The position numbers and the translations under genes were made by a program. Under the pieces are notes generated by a model, which worked only from the letters and a program-made list of their open reading frames with translations, was not told the origin of the DNA and did no database searches. A DNA stretch of 64,000 bases from Catellatospora sichuanensis (GTDB taxonomy: Bacteria > Actinomycetota > Actinomycetes > Mycobacteriales > Micromonosporaceae), in the NCBI RefSeq assembly GCF_007483665.1, contig NZ_ML660183.1, forward strand, positions 357,393 to 421,392, written 5' to 3'. Below, one piece after another: positions 32,351-40,884 of this stretch; within the stretch, counting starts at the first letter, position 1; every line of letters starts with the position of its first letter.

Positions 32351-33255
32351 TGACATACCTCGACCAGCTGCCGCCCGAACGTGACCTGCCCGCGGCCCGG
32401 CAGGCCCGGATGCGGCACCGGATCCTCGACAGCCTCTTCTCGCCGGGCCGTCCGGCGGCAGTACGCGGACGGGCGCTGCGCTTGCTGGGCGCGAGTCTGG
32501 CCACGGCGGCCTGCGCCACAGCCGTCGTGGTGTGGACCGGCGGGCCCAGCGCCGAACGGCAGCAGCCCGAGGTCGTCGCGCTGGGCGACAGCGCCCTGTC
32601 GCCGATCGTGCGGGACACCGGCAACCTTTGCCTGACCCACGCCAGGCAGGAGGCCGCCGACCCGATGCGCAACCCCGACCTCGTGTGGCCCGCGGACGGC
32701 CGGCCGACCATGGTGAACTACGCGGAACGGGAGAGCCGCGCGATCGTCATCTACCGCCTGGCGCAGTGGCTGATCTTCTGCACCATGGAGCCGACGAACC
32801 CGCCGTCGGGTGAGTGGAGCAGCTCCTCGAACTTCGCCAGGGCGCCTCAGTGGCTCGCGGGGCCATTGGAAGGCTCGTCAGCATCCTCCAGCGACCCCTG
32901 GGGCGGGACGACGGCTGTCGCCGGGTTCGTCCACCGCCGCGTCGCCAAGGTGGTTCTCGACGACGGTGCGGGGCACCGCAGCACCGCCCGGCTGGCCGAC
33001 GGCACCTTCGCGGTGCTCAGCGACGGCGACCTCGCCGCCCGCAAAGGCCGGCTGATCAGCTACGACGAGCAGGGCCGCGAGATCGACCGGCGGGACGCGT
33101 TCGACCTCGGCGTGGTCGGCACCACGTGCTGGGTCGACCCGGCGGGCAAGGTCGTCCTCTACGGCATGGATCGCAAGCACGCACCGACTCCGCCCCCTGT
33201 GGGCTGTGGAAAGGCCGAGCCGTGGACGCCGCCGAAGGGCTGGACTCCCGCATAG
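32350..33255 (+). CDS. Single-span membrane protein, putative partner of the ECF sigma factor
   Basis: 301 residues. The ATG overlaps the sigma-factor stop (TGATG) and has GGAGG upstream. A short cytoplasmic N terminus (about 50 residues, LPPERDLPAARQARMRHRILDSL) precedes one membrane helix (about 55-75) and a 220-residue outside domain with several Cys and Trp residues. Position and topology fit a sigma-coupled membrane protein of the kind that follows SigE-like ECF factors in actinomycetes, but no zinc-binding anti-sigma motif (H-x3-C-x2-C) is present, so an anti-sigma role is unproven. The outside domain is not recognised. Confidence 0.8.
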   Translation: MTYLDQLPPERDLPAARQARMRHRILDSLFSPGRPAAVRGRALRLLGASLATAACATAVVVWTGGPSAERQQPEVVALGDSALSPIVRDTGNLCLTHARQEAADPMRNPDLVWPADGRPTMVNYAERESRAIVIYRLAQWLIFCTMEPTNPPSGEWSSSSNFARAPQWLAGPLEGSSASSSDPWGGTTAVAGFVHRRVAKVVLDDGAGHRSTARLADGTFAVLSDGDLAARKGRLISYDEQGREIDRRDAFDLGVVGTTCWVDPAGKVVLYGMDRKHAPTPPPVGCGKAEPWTPPKGWTPA

Positions 33256-33296
33256 CACCGGCTGAGCGGCGGGCGGATGTCCGGCGCCGGGCGTTA

Positions 33297-33325
33297 GATG
33301 GGGAGCGGACGCACCGCTCCCCATC
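33297..33325 (+). terminator. Hairpin downstream of the ECF operon
   Basis: Perfect 12-bp stem GATGGGGAGCGG-ACGCA-CCGCTCCCCATC, 41 bp past the stop and 21 bp before the next start. There is no T-run. It could be a terminator or a 5' hairpin of the following gene. Confidence 0.5.
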
Positions 33326-33346
33326 CTCGTAGGCAAGGAGATCGTG

Positions 33347-33805
33347 ATGCAGAAGATCACTCCGTACCTGTGGTTCGACACCCAGGCAGAGGAGGCCGCG
33401 GCGCACTACACCTCCATCTTCAAGAGCTCGCGGATCGTCAGCGTCATGCCCGGCCCCGAGGGCCGCGCGATGCTGGTGAACTTCGAGCTGGAGGGCCAGC
33501 CGTTCGTCGGCCTCAACGGCGGGCCGGCGTTCCGGTTCACCGAGGCGATCTCGTTCTTCGTGGACTGCACGGACCAGGCCGAGGTCGACGAGATGTGGGC
33601 ACGGCTGTCCGAAGGCGGCGAGGAGGGCCAGTGCGGCTGGCTGAAGGACCGCTACGGCGTGTCCTGGCAGATCGTGCCCAAGGCGCTCGGCGAGCTGATG
33701 GGCGATCCCGACCCGGAGAAGGCGAGCCGGGTCATGCACGCCATGCTCGGCATGACCAAGCTCGACATCCAGGGCCTGCAGGACGCCTACGACGGCAAAG
33801 CCTGA
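33347..33805 (+). CDS. VOC-superfamily protein (PhnB-like, 3-demethylubiquinone-methyltransferase-like fold)
   Basis: 152 residues from ATG 33347, with AAGGAG 6 bp upstream. The opening QKITPYLWFDTQAEEAAAHYTSIFKSSRI and the block PFVGLNGGPAFRFTEAISFFVDCTDQAEVDEMWARLSEGGEEGQCGWLKDRYGVSWQIVPKAL are hallmarks of the PhnB-like VOC subgroup. These small dimers have no well-defined activity. They are often found next to ECF sigma factors in actinobacteria, and here an ECF unit lies just upstream. Confidence 0.92.
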   Translation: MQKITPYLWFDTQAEEAAAHYTSIFKSSRIVSVMPGPEGRAMLVNFELEGQPFVGLNGGPAFRFTEAISFFVDCTDQAEVDEMWARLSEGGEEGQCGWLKDRYGVSWQIVPKALGELMGDPDPEKASRVMHAMLGMTKLDIQGLQDAYDGKA

Positions 33806-33820
33806 CTCCTCCGGAGGTTG

Positions 33821-33866
33821 GGAAGGGCACCTTCCACAACGCATGGCGATGTGAAGGTGCCCTTCC
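33821..33866. repeat. Interspersed palindromic repeat, copy 4 (full)
   Basis: Left arm GGAAGGGCACCTTCCACAACGC, apex ATG, right arm GCGATGTGAAGGTGCCCTTCC written in window order; together a 46-bp near-perfect hairpin. It begins 16 bp after the PhnB-like stop, and its right end is 2 bp from the stop codon of the membrane-protein gene on the other strand, so it fills the convergent gap. Confidence 0.92.
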
Positions 33867-33868
33867 TT

Positions 33869-34540
33869 CTAGTTTCCGGCGGGTACCGCCGCAGCGGGCC
33901 GGGACGCGGCGCGCCACAGGGCTGTCGCGAGCCAGATGCAGCCGACGGCGACGAGCAGGCCGTGTCCCACGCGGACGGCCGCGGGGGTGAAGAACTGCGG
34001 CAGGAAGGTCGCGAAGCCGACCGCGAACAGCACGCCGGACAGGCGCGGCAGCACGCCGGACCGGGCGATGGCCACGGCGGCGAGGACCGCGCCGACGCCG
34101 AGCAGGATCAGCCCGATGCCGAAGGTGGTCACCGCGACCGGCTGGTAGCGGATGCCCTCGGCCAGGCCGAGCAGGTCCAGCTGCGCGCCGCCGGTGCTCT
34201 CGGTCGCCAGCACGTGCAGCGCGAAGTCCTCCGCGCCGTAGAACGGCAGCGTCAGCCCGACGCCGATCCAGGCGGTCACCGCGGCGGTGAGGGCGAGGGG
34301 CTCGGCCCGGGTGCCGTCGACGACGCGGCGCACCGCCAGCAGGGCGAGCGGCACGAGGATGAAGCCGATCATCGCGAACAGGTGGGTGGCCACCCACCAC
34401 GGCGAGGACATGCTCTCCTGCGCACCCTGCAGCGTGGTCTCGTCGCGCCACGGGCGCAGGCCCGGGTAGAGGGCGAACAGGACTCCGGCCGCGGCCAGCG
34501 CGGCGGCGGCGAGGCGGATCCGGGTGAGGGGTGCGGACAT
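33869..34540 (-). CDS. Multi-pass membrane protein under TetR control
   Basis: 223 residues with about six hydrophobic segments (about 8-28, 47-70, 85-105, 130-165, 168-185, 190-210). Features include the loop GLRPWRDETTLQGAQESMSSPWWVATHLFAMIGF. It resembles actinobacterial membrane proteins of unknown function that are co-transcribed with TetR regulators. It begins 9 bp after the TetR stop. Its own stop codon sits 2 bp from the interspersed palindrome. No transporter signature is recognised. Confidence 0.82.
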   Translation of the reverse strand: MSAPLTRIRLAAAALAAAGVLFALYPGLRPWRDETTLQGAQESMSSPWWVATHLFAMIGFILVPLALLAVRRVVDGTRAEPLALTAAVTAWIGVGLTLPFYGAEDFALHVLATESTGGAQLDLLGLAEGIRYQPVAVTTFGIGLILLGVGAVLAAVAIARSGVLPRLSGVLFAVGFATFLPQFFTPAAVRVGHGLLVAVGCIWLATALWRAASRPAAAVPAGN

Positions 34541-34549
34541 GGTCTCTCC

Positions 34550-35110
34550 TCAGGGGTGAGCTGGCAGTGAATCGAGAAAGGTGGCGATGAGCTGCCGGTA
34601 TGTCTCGTCGAGATCCTCGGGCAGGCCGAAGCCGCCGGCGGACTCCAGCGAGGCGAAGCCGTGCGCGACGACGCGCAGCTTCCGGATGGTGTGGATCTGG
34701 TCGGCGGGGTCGAGCTGCCAGGGCCGCAGGGCGGCCTGGATGACCTCCAGTTGCCGGATGCCGGCCGCGGCGAGGTCAGGGTGGTGCAGCGGGTCGACGG
34801 GCATCGCGGCGTAGCGGGCGGGGTGGGCCATGACGTAGGCGCGGTAGGCGTGCATCAGCGCGGTGATCGCGTCCGCGCCGCTGCGGCCCATCGCCGCGGC
34901 GGCGAAGCGGTCCGCGAGCTCGTTGAGCACGCGTACGCCCAGCAGGGTCTTCAGCTCGGCGAGGCTGCTGACGTGCTTGTAGAGCGAGGGTGCGGCGACG
35001 CCGCAGCGCGCCGCGACCGCGGCGAGGGTGAGCGCGGCGACCCCGTCGTCGTCGATGACCTCGACGGCCGCCTGCACGACGGCCTGGGTGGACAGTCCGG
35101 CCCTGGGCAT
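34550..35110 (-). CDS. TetR-family regulator (WHG-type C-terminal domain)
   Basis: 186 residues. HTH at about 8-52 (STQAVVQAAVEVIDDDGVAALTLAAVAARCGVAAPSLYKHVSSLAELKTLL). The C-terminal domain contains VVAHGFASLESAGGFGLPEDLDETYRQLI, the F-A-x-L-E-x-x-G-x-F/F signature of the WHG/TetR_C_33 subgroup. It heads a two-gene operon with a membrane protein. A promoter of good quality and an imperfect palindrome lie upstream. Confidence 0.92.
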   Translation of the reverse strand: MPRAGLSTQAVVQAAVEVIDDDGVAALTLAAVAARCGVAAPSLYKHVSSLAELKTLLGVRVLNELADRFAAAAMGRSGADAITALMHAYRAYVMAHPARYAAMPVDPLHHPDLAAAGIRQLEVIQAALRPWQLDPADQIHTIRKLRVVAHGFASLESAGGFGLPEDLDETYRQLIATFLDSLPAHP

Positions 35111-35130
35111 ATCGTCGCCCGCCCCCTTCA

Positions 35131-35185
35131 GCTATCAGCTATTGCAGATAGCCAAAAAGCTACTACCATTAGCCTTTGCCGTCAA
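35131..35185 (-). promoter_or_regulatory. TetR operon promoter and candidate operator
   Basis: On the minus strand TTGACG (35185-35180), a 17-bp spacer and TAGCTT (35162-35157). The inverted repeat GCTATC-10-GATAGC (35131-35152) lies just downstream of the predicted start of transcription, where a TetR dimer would block initiation. The region is distinctly A/T-rich compared with its surroundings. Confidence 0.65.
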
Positions 35186-35410
35186 GCCCCGCTTCGCCAA
35201 CCGGTCAGGCACGTCACGGAAGGCCGCAATTATGGACATTAAGGACTAAATCAGATAGAAAGGGCATAACCTGATCGAGCGCGTGGCGGGGAGCGCTCCA
35301 GGTGTGCCGGCGACGGCTCCCCCTGACACCTGTGCCTGCCGCTACGCCTCCACAGCACCAATGTCCATGGTCTACGAGTCGGCTCGGTCGATTCGGGTTC
35401 GGAGGCTGGC
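35186..35410. other. Non-coding upstream region of the beta/gamma-crystallin gene
   Basis: About 225 bp with no gene. It contains an A/T-rich stretch (about 35225-35270), the palindrome GGAGCGCTCC near 35289-35300 and a spaced inverted repeat CAGGTGT...ACACCTG. I see no convincing -10/-35 pair, but the length suggests a regulated leader. Confidence 0.4.
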
Positions 35411-36661
35411 ATGTCGATTCGAAGTTCCCTGGCGGCAGGCGCGGCGGTGGCGACCACGCTCCTGCCGGCGCTGCTCAGCGCCACGCCCGCGCAGGCGGCG
35501 GTGATCCCCGGCGTGGGCTCCGCACCGCTCGTCGCGTACGCCGACCGCAACTTCACCGGCGCCAAGCAGTCCTACGGCGCGGGCGTTTTCGACGCCGCCA
35601 AGAAGGAACTCGGCGTCGTCGGCAACGACGCCATCACCTCGCTCTACGTCGCCTCCGGATACCGGGCTCTGGCCTGCGACAACGGCGGCTCCGCGGGCAA
35701 CGTGAACAAGGGTTCGCTGGGCACCTGCCGCTACTACGACGCCGGGCTGCACGAGTTCGTCGGCGGCGAACTCAACGACAAGATCTCGCTGCTGGCCGTC
35801 ATGGGCAAGCCGGTCAAGGGCGCCGCCGTCACCGCGTTCCAGGACACCAAGTTCACCGGCACTTCGCTGCCGCTGGGCTCGGGCGGCTTCGGCCAGGTCG
35901 CCGGCAACCTGTCCACCCTGGCCGACTCGGTGAAGTCGCTGAAGGTCACCGACGGATACCGCGTCGTCACCTGCGACCACGATGCCAAGCCGGGCACCGC
36001 CAGCCTCGACCTCGGCAAGTGCCGGCTGTTCCGGGGCGGCGAGCACGCCAGCGTCGGCAGCGACATGGAGAAGAAGATCTCCCTGGTCGCCGTGGGCGCG
36101 CCCCCGCTGATCGCCACCAGTGACGCCAACCTTGGCGGCCTGCGCCAGCTGTTCAACCCGGGCGTGTACACCGGGCTCGCCAACGAGCTGGCCACCGTCG
36201 GCAACGACAAGATCAGCTCGCTGCGCGTCGGCGACGGCTGGCGCGTCGTCGGCTGCCGCAACGACAGCACCGGCCCGAGCGGGCAGGGCGACCTCGGCCT
36301 GTGCCGGATGTTCGGCGCAGGCGAGCACAACCTGGGCGGCAACGCGCTCAACGACGGCATCTCCACACTCGTCGTGCAGGCCGGCCCGGCATCGGGCAGC
36401 CTGCTGAACGTGTACGCCGACCGCGACTTCAAGGGCGCCACGACCACCTTCGGTCCCGGCATCTACACGGCCGGCGACCTCGCCCCGGTCGGCAACGACG
36501 CGGTCAGCTCGCTGCGTGTGCCCGGCGCGGGCCGGGCCGTGCTCTGCGACAACGACTCCGGCCAGAACCTGGGCACCTGCCGGATGTTCATCAAGAGCGA
36601 CCACCTGTTCGTCGGTGGCGACATCAACGACAAGACCTCGCTGGTCGCCCTCGCTCCGTAA
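35411..36661 (+). CDS. Secreted four-domain beta/gamma-crystallin-like protein
   Basis: 416 residues. Signal peptide 1-29 (cleavage after TPAQA). Four tandem units of about 95 residues (about 38-132, 137-230, 231-324, 331-416), each with Y-A-D-x-x-F-x-G...VGNDxxxSLxV..GxR...CD...LGxCRxF..G.H..VGG.LNDKISL. The first Greek key of units 1, 3 and 4 carries the calcium motif (N/D)(N/D)xx(S/T)S: NDAITS 72-77, NDKISS 265-270, NDAVSS 362-367; unit 2 has the degenerate ADSVKS. Each unit has two Cys (89/106, 188/204, 282/298, 379/390), probably a disulphide. Calcium binding is inferred. It is followed by a strong terminator. Confidence 0.85.
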   Translation: MSIRSSLAAGAAVATTLLPALLSATPAQAAVIPGVGSAPLVAYADRNFTGAKQSYGAGVFDAAKKELGVVGNDAITSLYVASGYRALACDNGGSAGNVNKGSLGTCRYYDAGLHEFVGGELNDKISLLAVMGKPVKGAAVTAFQDTKFTGTSLPLGSGGFGQVAGNLSTLADSVKSLKVTDGYRVVTCDHDAKPGTASLDLGKCRLFRGGEHASVGSDMEKKISLVAVGAPPLIATSDANLGGLRQLFNPGVYTGLANELATVGNDKISSLRVGDGWRVVGCRNDSTGPSGQGDLGLCRMFGAGEHNLGGNALNDGISTLVVQAGPASGSLLNVYADRDFKGATTTFGPGIYTAGDLAPVGNDAVSSLRVPGAGRAVLCDNDSGQNLGTCRMFIKSDHLFVGGDINDKTSLVALAP

Positions 36662-36672
36662 GCCACCGCACC

Positions 36673-36712
36673 GCGTACGGCCCGTGCCATCACCTTGGCA
36701 CGGGCCGTACGC
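36673..36712 (+). terminator. Strong hairpin terminator after the crystallin gene
   Basis: A perfect 16-bp stem GCGTACGGCCCGTGCC with an 8-nt loop ATCACCTT, followed by ATTT, 11 bp past the stop. Confidence 0.85.
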
Positions 36713-36829
36713 ATTTCGCCGGGTTCGGCAATGCTCCGGGCTCGAAGGTGCGGCATGGGAACGATGTCGGTATTGTCAGCGGGCCGTCCCCGGGCCGTCG
36801 CCACCGCCTCCGACCCCGAAGGATCCCCC

Positions 36830-38500
36830 TTGCCGCGTGTTCCTCGTCCCGCCCGGCAGGCTCGACGCCGCACCGCGGGCGCTCTGGTGATCGCTGGACT
36901 GCTCCTGGCCCAGGCCTGCTCGCCAGGTAACGACTCCGATCCGGACGCGACAGATCCCGCCTCCTACACCCTGACGCCGCGGTGGGACAACATCGACCCT
37001 GGGTTGCCCCTCGCCTACGACACCGACTCCCATACCGTGCTCGCCTGGGCGGAGACCAACGGCCGGGACTCGCTTCGCCAGATCGCGGCCTACGACGTCC
37101 GCACCGGAAAACGGAAGTGGGCGAATGCCCCGAAGGGCTGGGACGTCAACGTCGACTTCGTCGTCGGGGACCGGATGTCCGCGGAGGCCTTGATCATCCA
37201 GTCCAACTACAACGAACAACCGCCCGCGGTGGCGGCGTTGCGGCTGGACGACGGAAAAGTGCTGTGGCAGCTGCCGACGCCCGGCCGCCACAGCAAGACC
37301 GCGGTGGCGGCGGACGTCGTGGTGATGGAGTGGTCGGATACGACGCTCCGCGCGGTCGACGCCGCTGACGGCCGGACGCGGTGGAAAACCGAGGTTGAAG
37401 CGGGATGTCGTGCCAACGAGATCGCCGCCGACGAGGACCTCATCGTCGTCGACGTCGTGTGCGAGAAGAAGCGGCGCATCGAGTCGCTCGACCCGCAGAC
37501 GGGCAAGCCGCGCTGGCAACACGCGGTTCCTCCCGAAAGCGGCTTCACCTCCGGCAACGTCGCCGTGAACGGCGCGGCGGTCAGCTTCATCGACCGGGAA
37601 CGGCTCCAGATCCTGGACCGGTCCGGGAAGGTCGTGCTCGACGAGCCGTACCGCAACGTGACCGGCCCGCGGATAGCCGCGACCTCCGACGTCGCGGTCG
37701 CCGCATACCATGACAAGGACGGCAAGCCGACCCTTACGGCTGTTGACCTGCAGGACGGAAAGACCCGCTGGAGCCTGCCGCTCGACGCCAGCGCGCTCGT
37801 CCTCTCCGGCGCACTGCTGTACGCCGTGGGCCGCCCCGCGGCACCGCTGCCACAGCTCGGCCTGTATGCGATCAGCCTGGCGACAGGCCATGCCGCCCAC
37901 TCCCGGACTTCGCTGGTCGGGGAGGCCGCTTACGACACCCTGGTGGCGGTTGACCAGGGCATGGTCGTCAGCTACGAGTTCGTGGGGCCGGTCCAGCACA
38001 TCTACGGGCACCGGCTCGACGCGCCGACGGGCGAGGTCGGCTTCGCCGGCGGAGCCCCGGCCGACGCCTGGCCGGACAGCTGTAGCCTGCTGCAGACCGA
38101 CGAACTCGCGGCGATGGCCTCGGGCGCTGCCTACGAGGCGCGTCCCCGGCAGACCTCCGTGCTGGACGTCATTCTTCCCCGTCCGGCCCTGTGCCGCTAT
38201 GAGCCGCCCACGATCGAGGCGCCCGTGGTGACCGCCGCCGTCGCCTGGGTGGGCACCGACGAGGCGCAGTCCACCGACCTGATGAAGAGGCTGCGGATGC
38301 GGTTCGCCGCCAAGCGAGTGCCGGTACTCGGTGACGAGGCGATCCACGTGGTCCACTTCGGAGAGCCGCATCCCACGATCGAGATATACTTCCGCGTCGG
38401 CCGGTGCATCGGGAGCGTCTCGCTCCTCAAGGACGACGCCGCTGCGTTCAAGCTCGCCAGGCTGGCCGCCCCTCGCCTGTGCCGGTCGGCCGGCAGCTGA
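36830..38500 (+). CDS. PQQ-like beta-propeller lipoprotein
   Basis: 556 residues if started at TTG 36830, which has GAAGGA 6 bp upstream; the longer open frame overlaps the terminator region and is unlikely. Signal peptide with lipobox AQAC (Cys30). The mature part contains repeated blades of the type AALRLDDGKVLWQLPTPG, LRAVDAADGRTRWKTEVEAG, IESLDPQTGKPRWQHAVP and TAVDLQDGKTRWSLPLD, characteristic of PQQ/BamB-like propellers that mediate protein contacts. A C-terminal domain of about 130 residues (DSCSLLQTDELAAM...) has two Cys and differs from the propeller. It probably sits outside the membrane and may work with the next gene. Confidence 0.85.
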   Translation: MPRVPRPARQARRRTAGALVIAGLLLAQACSPGNDSDPDATDPASYTLTPRWDNIDPGLPLAYDTDSHTVLAWAETNGRDSLRQIAAYDVRTGKRKWANAPKGWDVNVDFVVGDRMSAEALIIQSNYNEQPPAVAALRLDDGKVLWQLPTPGRHSKTAVAADVVVMEWSDTTLRAVDAADGRTRWKTEVEAGCRANEIAADEDLIVVDVVCEKKRRIESLDPQTGKPRWQHAVPPESGFTSGNVAVNGAAVSFIDRERLQILDRSGKVVLDEPYRNVTGPRIAATSDVAVAAYHDKDGKPTLTAVDLQDGKTRWSLPLDASALVLSGALLYAVGRPAAPLPQLGLYAISLATGHAAHSRTSLVGEAAYDTLVAVDQGMVVSYEFVGPVQHIYGHRLDAPTGEVGFAGGAPADAWPDSCSLLQTDELAAMASGAAYEARPRQTSVLDVILPRPALCRYEPPTIEAPVVTAAVAWVGTDEAQSTDLMKRLRMRFAAKRVPVLGDEAIHVVHFGEPHPTIEIYFRVGRCIGSVSLLKDDAAAFKLARLAAPRLCRSAGS

Positions 38501-38532
38501 CGACCCACCTTCGAGCCGGAAGCGGTGACATC

Positions 38533-39450
38533 TTGACCAAGCGAAATGGACGCTCTCGTGCTGCCGCACCGGCTGGCCGCGGGAAGCCGTCCGACGCACA
38601 GCAGCCAGGTGACCAGCCGCCTGCCACCCGGTCTCGCCTGACCAAGGTCGTCGCGGGACTCGGCAGCCTCATGCTGCTCGCGCTGGGCGCACTGTTCTCC
38701 GGCGTCGGGTCCGCCACGGCCGACTGGTTGGTAGGCATCGTGTCGCCGTCCGCGGAGAGCTCGCCTCCGGCCGCACCCACACCTACACCCACGACCCCTC
38801 GTGAAGAACTGACCATCGCGGTGGAGACCTTCCTCGGCGAAACCGGCGCCAACTTCGCGCTGGCCGCCCCGACCGGAACTGACGGTCTCGCACTCAGGCT
38901 CCGCTCCGGAGACATCGAAAAGCCGTGGCAAGCCTTCCTCGACAGCAACCGAGGAGCGCAGGTGGGATTCCTCAAGATCTCATTGGTGCTGACCGGACAT
39001 CGACAGCCCGGCATCACCATCACGAACGTCCGGATCGAGAAGGTGCGCGACGAGCCCAGACTTGAAGGCACGCATCTCAAACTGTATACCGCGGGGGAGG
39101 TGGAAAGCATCCTGCTCACCGCGAACCTCGACGAGGTTCGGCCGAAACTTCGCGACGGCGGCGTCGACTACTTCCCCGAGAAACAAGTCGAGCTTCAGGG
39201 CGGCGAGCAGCAGAGCCTGGTCATCAGGGTGACAGCGGGCAGGAGGCTGTACCGCTGGGCCTTCGCAGTCGACTACGTCGACGACAAGGGCGACAAGCAC
39301 ACGGTGTATGTCGACCGCGCCGGCCGACTGTCCCCCAGCGTGTCGGCCATCCCGCTCGCCGAGCTCTTCATGCTCACGGGTCAGGCACCGAAGTACGGCG
39401 CATCCTGGGTGGAAAACCTAGGATCCGGCTTCACCCTCAAACGACCTTGA
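38533..39450 (+). CDS. Single-span membrane protein, function unknown
   Basis: 305 residues from TTG 38533 (weak GGAAGCGG upstream; no better ATG or GTG in frame nearby). The N terminus is basic and Pro/Gln-rich, then one membrane helix (about 37-60), a Thr/Pro linker (PAAPTPTPTTP) and an outside beta-rich domain of about 230 residues with no Cys. I do not recognise the domain. It follows the propeller lipoprotein by 32 bp and is likely co-transcribed with it; both appear to use TTG starts, which may keep expression low. Confidence 0.72.
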   Translation: MTKRNGRSRAAAPAGRGKPSDAQQPGDQPPATRSRLTKVVAGLGSLMLLALGALFSGVGSATADWLVGIVSPSAESSPPAAPTPTPTTPREELTIAVETFLGETGANFALAAPTGTDGLALRLRSGDIEKPWQAFLDSNRGAQVGFLKISLVLTGHRQPGITITNVRIEKVRDEPRLEGTHLKLYTAGEVESILLTANLDEVRPKLRDGGVDYFPEKQVELQGGEQQSLVIRVTAGRRLYRWAFAVDYVDDKGDKHTVYVDRAGRLSPSVSAIPLAELFMLTGQAPKYGASWVENLGSGFTLKRP

Positions 39451-39471
39451 CGTAGGTTGGGCGCGTCCAGG

Positions 39472-39978
39472 TCAGGCGCCGGTCGCGCCGTCGACTCCCT
39501 CACGGAGGAAGTCGGCGTGGCCGTTGTGGCGGGCGTACTCGTGGATCAGGTGCAGCATCACGAACCGCAGCGAGACGTCCTCGCCCCAGCGGGCGTTGTG
39601 CGCGACCACGTCCAGCGACTCGGCCTCACGTTCGATGCGGCGCGAGTGCTCGACCTCGGCCTGCCAGGCCGTGAACGCCTCGGCGCGGGTGGCGCCGGTC
39701 GGGTCGTACGCCACCTGGTAGTCGTTGTCCGGCGACCAGACCAGGGTGATGTCCTCCCCGGCGATGACCTTGCGGAACCAGGTGCGTTCGACCTCGCACA
39801 TGTGCCGGACCAGCCCGAGCAGGGTCAGCGTCGACGGCGGCATGGACCGCTCGCGCAGCTGCTCGTCGGTCAGCCCGTCGCACTTCCAGGCCAGCGTGGA
39901 CCGGTGGTAGTCGAGGAACTGCCGCAGCATCTCCCGCTCGCCGGCGATCAGGGGCACATCGGGGCGCTCGGTGGCCAT
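39472..39978 (-). CDS. DinB-family (DUF664) metalloenzyme-like protein
   Basis: 168 residues. A four-helix DinB bundle with the three-His metal triad expected from LLGLVRHMCEVERTWF, VVAHNAR (variant) and LIHEYARHNGHADFLRE. The opening GEREMLRQFLDYHRSTLAWKCDGLTDEQLRERSMPPSTLTLLG is the standard DUF664 start. Several members are mycothiol- or bacillithiol-dependent S-transferases; a mycothiol role fits an actinobacterium. It is a single gene, tail to tail with the preceding membrane-protein gene at a gap of 21 bp. Confidence 0.92.
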   Translation of the reverse strand: MATERPDVPLIAGEREMLRQFLDYHRSTLAWKCDGLTDEQLRERSMPPSTLTLLGLVRHMCEVERTWFRKVIAGEDITLVWSPDNDYQVAYDPTGATRAEAFTAWQAEVEHSRRIEREAESLDVVAHNARWGEDVSLRFVMLHLIHEYARHNGHADFLREGVDGATGA

Positions 39979-40055
39979 CGCGAAGATCCTTCCGTCGGAA
40001 GTGACAGTTCTACCAGGTCACCGAGAAGGATTCGGGGTGAGACCGCCGCTTGTCG

Positions 40056-40670
40056 TCACGATCCGGCGGTTTCCGACTCGAGTCGGCTCTGCCGTGCCGC
40101 GGCCGTCGCGCCCAGGCTCGGGCCCAGGATCTGGCTGCGGTAGAAGTCCGCCGACTCGGAACGCATGAGCTGGATGCTGGCCACGGCCAGCAGCACCACC
40201 TCGACCGTGGTCAGCAGGCTGCGCGCGGTCGAGTGCCAGCCCGGCACCAACCCCAGGTCCGCCGGTGTGTGCACGGCCATGCCGATGTCCGCGGGCGGCG
40301 CATACTCCATGCCCAGTGCGACGACGCAGACGAGCAGGAAGATGAGCGGCACCGCGGCGGCCCACACCAGCACCCGGGACGCCCGCCAGGGACGCCGTAC
40401 GGCGAGGGCGAGGATTCCGAAGACGACGGCGGCGACGGCGGCGACGGCGAGGTCCCGCCACAGCGACTGCTCCAGCACGGCGACGACGTCCGCGGGTTCG
40501 AGGACCTCCTGGGCGAGCACCGAGGCGAGGAACTCCCGCCCGGCAGTGCCGATACGGCCCACGGCGAAACCCGAGGCGATCACGTCGGCCACTGCGGCGG
40601 CGGTGAACGCCGCCAGGGCCGCCGAGGCGACGGCGACGGTGTGCGGCATCCGGTCCTCGCTGCTGGCCAT
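40056..40670 (-). CDS. Four-helix membrane protein, function unknown
   Basis: 204 residues from ATG 40670, RBS GGAAGGA. Hydrophobic segments near 10-32, 70-92, 100-125 and 150-172. Between helices 1 and 2 lies a polar loop with VGRIGTAGREFLASVLAQEVLEPADVV. A cytoplasmic-looking tail ends with SESADFYRSQILGPSLGATAAARQ. No family recognised. Confidence 0.75.
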   Translation of the reverse strand: MASSEDRMPHTVAVASAALAAFTAAAVADVIASGFAVGRIGTAGREFLASVLAQEVLEPADVVAVLEQSLWRDLAVAAVAAVVFGILALAVRRPWRASRVLVWAAAVPLIFLLVCVVALGMEYAPPADIGMAVHTPADLGLVPGWHSTARSLLTTVEVVLLAVASIQLMRSESADFYRSQILGPSLGATAAARQSRLESETAGS

Positions 40671-40849
40671 GCTGATCCTTCCGGTGGGTGGGGCGGCGGA
40701 GCACAGTGTCCGACATCCGCCGCGCGGATGTGGTCCCGTTTCAGGTTCCACGGCAACGCCCGCGCCTCACCATGGAAGCGGGCGAGCCGAGTGGTGGGGC
40801 CGGTCCGGGACGGACAGACGGCGTTCCCGGGGTGGCCACCGCGCATTCG

Positions 40850-40877
40850 TGGACCGTTCCGCCCGTTTTCCTACGAT
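40850..40877 (+). promoter_or_regulatory. Promoter of the glycerophosphodiesterase gene
   Basis: TGGACC (40850-40855), a 16-bp spacer and TACGAT (40872-40877), 7 bp before the ATG. It predicts a leaderless mRNA although the protein is secreted. Confidence 0.55.
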
Positions 40878-40884
40878 CCGAGGC

